Assembly: GCA_018818755.1 (NCBI GenBank)
Contig: JAHIRL010000048.1
Location: forward strand, 1 to 9,746
Source: Patescibacteria group bacterium
GTDB lineage: Bacteria > Patescibacteriota > Gracilibacteria > UBA1369 > LOWO2-01-FULL-3
Reading direction: 5' to 3'
DNA length: 9,746 bases
In this document: positions 5,872 through 9,746 of the stretch, piece after piece
Layout: each line of letters opens with the position of its first letter
How positions within the stretch are numbered: the first letter of the stretch is position 1
Translations under genes and position numbers: made by a program
The notes under the pieces: generated by a model
The model's input: only the letters and a program-made list of their open reading frames with translations
Database searches by the model: none
Told to the model about the DNA's origin: nothing

Positions 5872-6560
5872 ACGATTACACAGACCTGGAAAAACAAATA
5901 GAGATCAAATTTGAGAATGAAGAGCTTATAACAAAAGCATTCACCCACAAATCCTATATTAACGAAAACCGTGACAAAGGGATGATGCACAATGAACGCC
6001 TGGAGTTTTTAGGTGATGCTGTACTGGAACTGGCCGCAACCGAGCACCTTTTTCACAAATATCCGGATCAGGACGAAGGCCAGATGACCTCTTTTCGTTC
6101 GGCATTGGTAAAAGGAAAACACTTGGCCGAGGTTGCCAAAGAGTTAAATCTTGGGAAATATCTGTTTCTCAGCAAAGGTGAGGAAAAATCCGGTGGACGC
6201 ACAAAAAACTACATCCTCGCAAATACGGTGGAATCGCTTATTGGAGCCATATATCTTGAGTATGGATACGATGATTCCAAACGATTTATCAAACAATTTA
6301 TCCTAAAACGGCTTGATGACATTATCGATCAAGGCCTACACATAGACGCAAAATCGCGATTTCAGGAACTGGCGCAGGAAAAACTGGGGATAACCCCACA
6401 CTACGAAGTGCTTAGCGAGGCCGGTCCCGATCATGACAAAAAATTTAAGATGGGAGCCTACATAGGTGAGGAATTGGTGGCCGAGGGTGTGCATAGTAGT
6501 AAGCAAAACGCCGAGCAGGTTGCCGCGGAGAACGCATTAGTTAAAAAAGAATGGGCATGA
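5868..6560 (+). CDS. rnc: Ribonuclease III
   Basis: RNase III cleaves double-stranded RNA, including rRNA precursors, as a homodimer. The 230 residues comprise a nuclease domain (about 1-150) with signature NERLEFLGDAVL (42-53; E46 and D50 are metal ligands) and a C-terminal double-stranded-RNA-binding domain (about 160-228) starting at DAKSRFQELAQ and ending with KQNAEQVAAENAL. The second metal-binding segment reads ANTVESLIGAIYLE (118-131). E122 is present, but N119 replaces the aspartate equivalent to E. coli D114. The other conserved residues are intact, so I expect an active enzyme. It overlaps nusB by 4 nt (ATGA), and its own TGA overlaps the Nudix gene. The neighbours NusB, L32 and YceD support a role in rRNA maturation. 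Confidence 0.95.
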   Translation: MNDYTDLEKQIEIKFENEELITKAFTHKSYINENRDKGMMHNERLEFLGDAVLELAATEHLFHKYPDQDEGQMTSFRSALVKGKHLAEVAKELNLGKYLFLSKGEEKSGGRTKNYILANTVESLIGAIYLEYGYDDSKRFIKQFILKRLDDIIDQGLHIDAKSRFQELAQEKLGITPHYEVLSEAGPDHDKKFKMGAYIGEELVAEGVHSSKQNAEQVAAENALVKKEWA

Positions 6561-6970
6561 AATATGATGAAAAATCTTGCGGAGTAGTAGTTTTTAAGGA
6601 GAATGAAATGGGGCGGGAATTTTTGCTTTTGCTTTATCCTGGAGGGCACTGGGATTTAGTAAAGGGCCATGTTGAAGAAGGGGAAGATGAAATTGAAACA
6701 GCAACAAGAGAGCTAATTGAGGAAACTGGAATTTCCGATATCGCCTATGTTGATGGTTTTCGTGAAAAAATTTCCTACCACTACACAAATCAAGGCCGTC
6801 CATCTCATAAACAAGTGATATTTTTTCTAGGAAAAACAGAGATGGAAGATGTGAAAGTCTCGCACGAACATCACAATTTTATCTGGCTGCCCTATGATAA
6901 GGCCTTGGATAAAACCACCTTCGAAAATGCAAAAGAAATTTTACGCCGCGCTCAAAGTTTGTTATCTTAA
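6557..6970 (+). CDS. Nudix hydrolase, probable Ap4A-type pyrophosphatase
   Basis: Nudix enzymes hydrolyse a nucleoside diphosphate linked to another moiety, using a metal bound by the Nudix box. Here the box is complete at residues 37-59, GHVEEGEDEIETA followed by TRELIEETGI, and fits GX5EX7REUXEEXGU. The opening SCGVVVF (7-13), the HWDLVKGH segment before the box and the 137-residue length resemble the asymmetric Ap4A hydrolase (NUDT2-like) group; the substrate assignment is inference. The ATG at 6557 gives a 4 nt ATGA overlap with rnc, like the nusB/rnc junction; an in-frame ATG at 6551 would add two residues and cannot be excluded. It is the last gene of the compact operon; 28 nt separate it from the aminopeptidase. 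Confidence 0.85.
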   Translation: MKYDEKSCGVVVFKENEMGREFLLLLYPGGHWDLVKGHVEEGEDEIETATRELIEETGISDIAYVDGFREKISYHYTNQGRPSHKQVIFFLGKTEMEDVKVSHEHHNFIWLPYDKALDKTTFENAKEILRRAQSLLS

Positions 6971-6998
6971 AGAGTGATAATAAACTAACGCTTTCCAT

Positions 6999-8444
6999 AT
7001 GAAAATTCAAATTCAGCGCAAGCCTAAGCTAAAAGATGCTTTGCTTTTTGCTCCGCTTTTTAAGGAAGATTTAAAAAAATTGCCAGGATATTTGCCGAAG
7101 GAAGCCGCGGATTTTGTAAATAAAAGGCTTAAAGCCAAGGATTTTGAGGGGAATATGGGGCAATGTCTAAGCACATATTTAAGTGATACCCGGTTTTTGG
7201 TTTTGGGAGGGGGAGAAGTGGAGAAATTAAAAGCAAAAGAAGCCCGCGAATTTGGAGCAAAATTGGGTAAAAAAGCCAAAAAAATTGGTCTGAGTGTGTT
7301 ATTTCCGGAAGTGTTGAACGAATATTTTGGAGAATTTTTGCAGGGACTACTTTTGAGCCAATATCGTGTTGATCTTCATAAAACAATCGATAAAACTAAG
7401 CCGGTCAAAAAGCTCGAAATCATCGAGTTTATATTCGAGAAAAAACCAAAGAATGCCGACGAAATTATTAAGTACGAGCAAAAAATAACCCAGGGAGTAG
7501 AATACACCAAGGATTTGGTAAATAAGCCCTCAAATCAGATCGACCCCGACACTTTTGAAGCCGAGGCCAGAAAAATTCGCCGCGAAAACCGCTACAAAAT
7601 AGCTGTACTAAAACAGAAAGATCTTGAAAAAATGGGTTGGGGTGGTGTTTTGGCAGTAAACAGCGGCTCCGGCCAGGAGGCTCGCTGTATCGTTTTGGAA
7701 TATGATGGCGGCAAACGCAGCGAAAAGCCTATCGCAATAGTAGGAAAGGGGATCATGTTTGATTCAGGAGGCTATAATCTTAAGCCCACAAAATATATTG
7801 AAACCATGCACCAGGATATGGCCGGAGCCGCCACAGTGCTCGGACTTTTTAAAATGCTAAAAGATCTCAAAATTAAGAAGAATATAGTAGGAATAATGCC
7901 GATAGCCGAAAACCTCATTAACGAAAACGCTTATCGCCCGTCGGATATTATTCGGATGTTCAACGGAAAAACCGTCGAAATAACCAATACCGACGCCGAA
8001 GGTCGCCTAATTCTTGCTGACGGCATCACCTACGCCGCCGAGCTTAAACCTGAGAGCATTATCACCATCGCCACCCTCACAGGAGCCGTTTCTGTGGCTT
8101 TGGGAGATCGCTTTGCTGGATTAGTCGGTAACGATAAAAAACTTGTCAAAGCCCTTCAGGAAGCCGGAGACAGAGTGGACGAACTCGGCTGGGAGCTACC
8201 AATACACGAAGATTTTCGCAAAGCCCTAGATAGCAAAATTGCCGACATGCAAAACTGCAATATCAGCAAAAGGGGAGCAGGATGTCAGGAGGGAGCGGCC
8301 TTCCTGGAACGCTTTGTAGACAAAAATAAGTGGTGCCATATTGATATCGGTGGAACAGCCTTCACATCAAGCCCCCGCGAATTTGAACAGCAGGGAGCCA
8401 CAGCCCACGGATTTAGAATGCTTTTAGAGTATTTAAAAAACTAA
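6999..8444 (+). CDS. pepA: Leucyl aminopeptidase, M17 family
   Basis: M17 enzymes are hexameric cytoplasmic di-metal exopeptidases that remove N-terminal residues from peptides. The 481 residues show a divergent N-terminal domain (about 1-165) and the conserved catalytic domain. KDLVNKPSNQIDP (171-183) opens it. VGKGIMFDSGG (248-258) supplies K250 and D255, K262 follows in NLKP, HQDMAGAA (271-278) supplies D273, and NTDAEGRL (330-337) supplies D332, E334 and the catalytic R336. All metal ligands are therefore present. The stretch usually read as MKxDM is MHQDM here, a change outside the ligands. Some M17 proteins also bind DNA (PepA/XerA of E. coli); nothing here shows this. The ATG at 6999 lacks a Shine-Dalgarno motif. 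The hydrolase gene follows after 3 nt, so the two are co-transcribed. Confidence 0.93.
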   Translation: MKIQIQRKPKLKDALLFAPLFKEDLKKLPGYLPKEAADFVNKRLKAKDFEGNMGQCLSTYLSDTRFLVLGGGEVEKLKAKEAREFGAKLGKKAKKIGLSVLFPEVLNEYFGEFLQGLLLSQYRVDLHKTIDKTKPVKKLEIIEFIFEKKPKNADEIIKYEQKITQGVEYTKDLVNKPSNQIDPDTFEAEARKIRRENRYKIAVLKQKDLEKMGWGGVLAVNSGSGQEARCIVLEYDGGKRSEKPIAIVGKGIMFDSGGYNLKPTKYIETMHQDMAGAATVLGLFKMLKDLKIKKNIVGIMPIAENLINENAYRPSDIIRMFNGKTVEITNTDAEGRLILADGITYAAELKPESIITIATLTGAVSVALGDRFAGLVGNDKKLVKALQEAGDRVDELGWELPIHEDFRKALDSKIADMQNCNISKRGAGCQEGAAFLERFVDKNKWCHIDIGGTAFTSSPREFEQQGATAHGFRMLLEYLKN

Positions 8445-8447
8445 AAT

Positions 8448-8996
8448 ATGTCCCGGTTTTTTATTATCCATGGAGTGGGCGGTCATCCCGGCGAAAACTG
8501 GTTCCCCTGGCTAAAATCCGAACTTGAAAAACAAGGTGAAGAAGTGATAATTCCCCAATTTCCGACACCGAAAAATCAGACCCTGGATAATTGGCTCAAA
8601 GTAATGGAAAATTACGAAATAACTCCTGACAGCACGCTAATTGGCCACAGCCTGGGAGTGCCTTTTGTGCTGAATCTTATAGAAAAACATCCTGTAAAAT
8701 CGGCTTATCTTGTTGCCGGATTTTACGGTATTGCCGGCAATGAATTTGACGAATCCATGAAAACTTTTGCCCAAAGAGATTTTGATTGGGAGAAAATACG
8801 ACAAAACTGCAAGGACTTTACCGTTTTCCATTCCGACAACGACCCCTATATCAAAATCGAAAAAGCCTATGAACTTGCCGACAAACTGCACATCACCCCT
8901 CAAATACTCAAAGGAGCCGGCCACATAAATTCATCTGCCGGATACAATAGTTTTCAGGAACTTCTTGATGCGATTACTTCCCAAACTTCTCAATAG
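8448..8996 (+). CDS. RBBP9/YdeN-type serine hydrolase (alpha/beta fold)
   Basis: This 182-residue protein is a compact alpha/beta hydrolase of the RBBP9/YdeN serine-esterase group. FIIHGVGGHPGENWFPWL (5-22) carries the oxyanion-hole region, the nucleophile S68 lies in the elbow LIGHSLG (64-70), the acid is D132 in SDNDPY, and the histidine is H159 in GAGHIN. The triad is therefore complete. Its natural substrate is unknown; the family acts on small esters or amides in vitro. It has no signal peptide. It is coupled to the aminopeptidase gene (3 nt gap), and its last 23 nt overlap the end of the RuBisCO gene on the opposite strand. Confidence 0.85.
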   Translation: MSRFFIIHGVGGHPGENWFPWLKSELEKQGEEVIIPQFPTPKNQTLDNWLKVMENYEITPDSTLIGHSLGVPFVLNLIEKHPVKSAYLVAGFYGIAGNEFDESMKTFAQRDFDWEKIRQNCKDFTVFHSDNDPYIKIEKAYELADKLHITPQILKGAGHINSSAGYNSFQELLDAITSQTSQ

Positions 8997-9746
8997 CCCT
9001 GGCCAATTCGGGATGTTTTTTTGCATATTCCTCAATACTCACTCCGGCAATATGGGCCTCGCAGGCTTGGACTAAGGCTGTTGCCCCTGCACGGGTTCCA
9101 TCCGGGTGAGCATGGCAGCCCGCACCCATAGTGGTGATAAAGTCGGTTGTTTCAAAAGCCTCAATCAAAGCATGTAGTTTTGTTGGATTCAAGCCACCAG
9201 AAGCAATGGGGGAGCAGGATTTGATATTTACCCAATCCTGAGTGAAATATTGCCCTTCCACCACCTTGTCCAGAGCGGTATGCACAGCCTGGATATCCTC
9301 TTCATCTCCCTTCATTTTTCCAATTCCCGCAGTTCCTGTATGGATTCCGGAAGCTCCGGCCAGTCTGCCAAATGCTGTCAAAATTGGTACGCTGAATCCA
9401 AAAACATTTTCAGGTCTGGTAAAAGCCCCGTGTCCGGCACGGTGAAAGTGGATGAAAACATCAGGAAAGTGACGGCGCGCAGTCTGTACAGCTGTCCAGC
9501 CGGCAGTTAGCCCATCAACCAAAAAAGCATAACTGCCTTTTTCAAGCTTGTTCTCAACATATTTTGCCCTCTTAATCATCGTCTCAAAATCCGCCGCAGA
9601 AATATTCACACTCAAAACCTTATTTTTCTTTGTTTCCTTGCGTACTTTATCCATTCGTTCAGCAATTTCATCAATCACTTCCTCAAACGGACAAAAAACC
9701 TGATCCGCCTGTGGCTCATCAAACTTCACAAAATCTCCTCCACCAG
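8974..9746 (-). CDS. rbcL: RuBisCO large chain, form II/III type; N-terminus beyond window
   Basis: RuBisCO carboxylates ribulose 1,5-bisphosphate to two 3-phosphoglycerates. The visible 256 residues are the C-terminal catalytic barrel and continue open past the right edge. The carbamylated-lysine motif GGGDFVKFDE is at the very start (residues 1-10; K7, D9, E10). HFHRAGHGA (99-107), loop 6 GTAGIGKMKGD (catalytic K143) and SGGLNP (182-187) follow, as does the phosphate-binding GAGCHAHPDGT, so all active-site elements in view are intact. The HRAGHGA and GAG.HAHP patterns resemble the form II/III enzymes of methanogens and CPR bacteria rather than plant-type form I; this is by memory, not alignment. 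A GTG at 9729 is valine within the active-site motif, not a start. In such organisms the enzyme is thought to serve AMP-ribose salvage with AMP phosphorylase and ribose-1,5-bisphosphate isomerase, neither of which is in this window. Confidence 0.93.
   Translation of the reverse strand, partial: GGGDFVKFDEPQADQVFCPFEEVIDEIAERMDKVRKETKKNKVLSVNISAADFETMIKRAKYVENKLEKGSYAFLVDGLTAGWTAVQTARRHFPDVFIHFHRAGHGAFTRPENVFGFSVPILTAFGRLAGASGIHTGTAGIGKMKGDEEDIQAVHTALDKVVEGQYFTQDWVNIKSCSPIASGGLNPTKLHALIEAFETTDFITTMGAGCHAHPDGTRAGATALVQACEAHIAGVSIEEYAKKHPELARAIEKFGK

Noticed and set aside
5869..6560. UGA recoded as glycine, as in Gracilibacteria/Absconditabacteria
   Set aside because: nusB and rnc both end at TGA exactly where their conserved domains end and the next gene starts, and none of the translated genes needs UGA to be read as an amino acid.
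9727..9729. GTG as the start of the RuBisCO gene
   Set aside because: It encodes the valine inside GGGDFVKFDE, the active-site motif, so the gene must begin further right outside the window.
1..9746. CRISPR arrays, tRNA or rRNA genes, phage or IS elements
   Set aside because: I saw no regularly spaced direct repeats, tRNA-like cloverleaf sequence, rRNA signature or transposase/integrase motif on either strand.

Overview
The window looks like a chromosomal segment from a small-genome bacterium of the Candidate Phyla Radiation (Patescibacteria), most plausibly Peregrinibacteria-like. This is inference. It rests on a form II/III-type RuBisCO beside ordinary bacterial housekeeping genes, tightly packed genes with 1-4 nt gaps or ATGA overlaps, and an almost complete absence of Shine-Dalgarno motifs. 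TGA acts as a normal stop (nusB and rnc both end in TGA inside an ATGA overlap), which argues against the UGA=Gly lineages Gracilibacteria and Absconditabacteria.

Left block, minus strand (1-3760), read right to left: alanine racemase (alr), D-Ala-D-Ala ligase (ddl), an unrecognised cysteine-rich membrane-anchored or secreted protein, and the N-terminal two thirds or so of ftsA, cut by the window edge. alr and ddl make and join D-alanine for peptidoglycan; FtsA tethers FtsZ to the membrane. The block resembles a reduced division/cell-wall cluster in which the unknown gene sits where ftsQ often lies. That gene has its own promoter-like sequence, a leader of about 140 nt with several mutually exclusive inverted repeats, and a terminator hairpin.

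Central divergent region (3761-4019): promoter-like sequences point both ways. The plus-strand part holds two tandem promoter candidates separated by a strongly structured stretch (hairpins at 3847-3868 and 3885-3952), which may be a structured leader or a small RNA.

Right block, plus strand (4020-8996): a Bax inhibitor-1 family membrane protein, YceD/DUF177, ribosomal protein L32, NusB, RNase III and a Nudix hydrolase form one compact operon for ribosome and RNA processing. An M17 leucyl aminopeptidase and an RBBP9-like serine hydrolase follow after a 28 nt gap. The hydrolase converges on, and overlaps by 23 nt, the minus-strand RuBisCO large-chain gene, whose N-terminus lies beyond the right edge. 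In such genomes RuBisCO is thought to act in AMP/nucleotide ribose salvage rather than the Calvin cycle; its partner enzymes are not in this window.

The parts most worth following up are the unknown cysteine-rich gene with its switch-like leader, and the structured intergenic RNA candidate before the Bax inhibitor gene.
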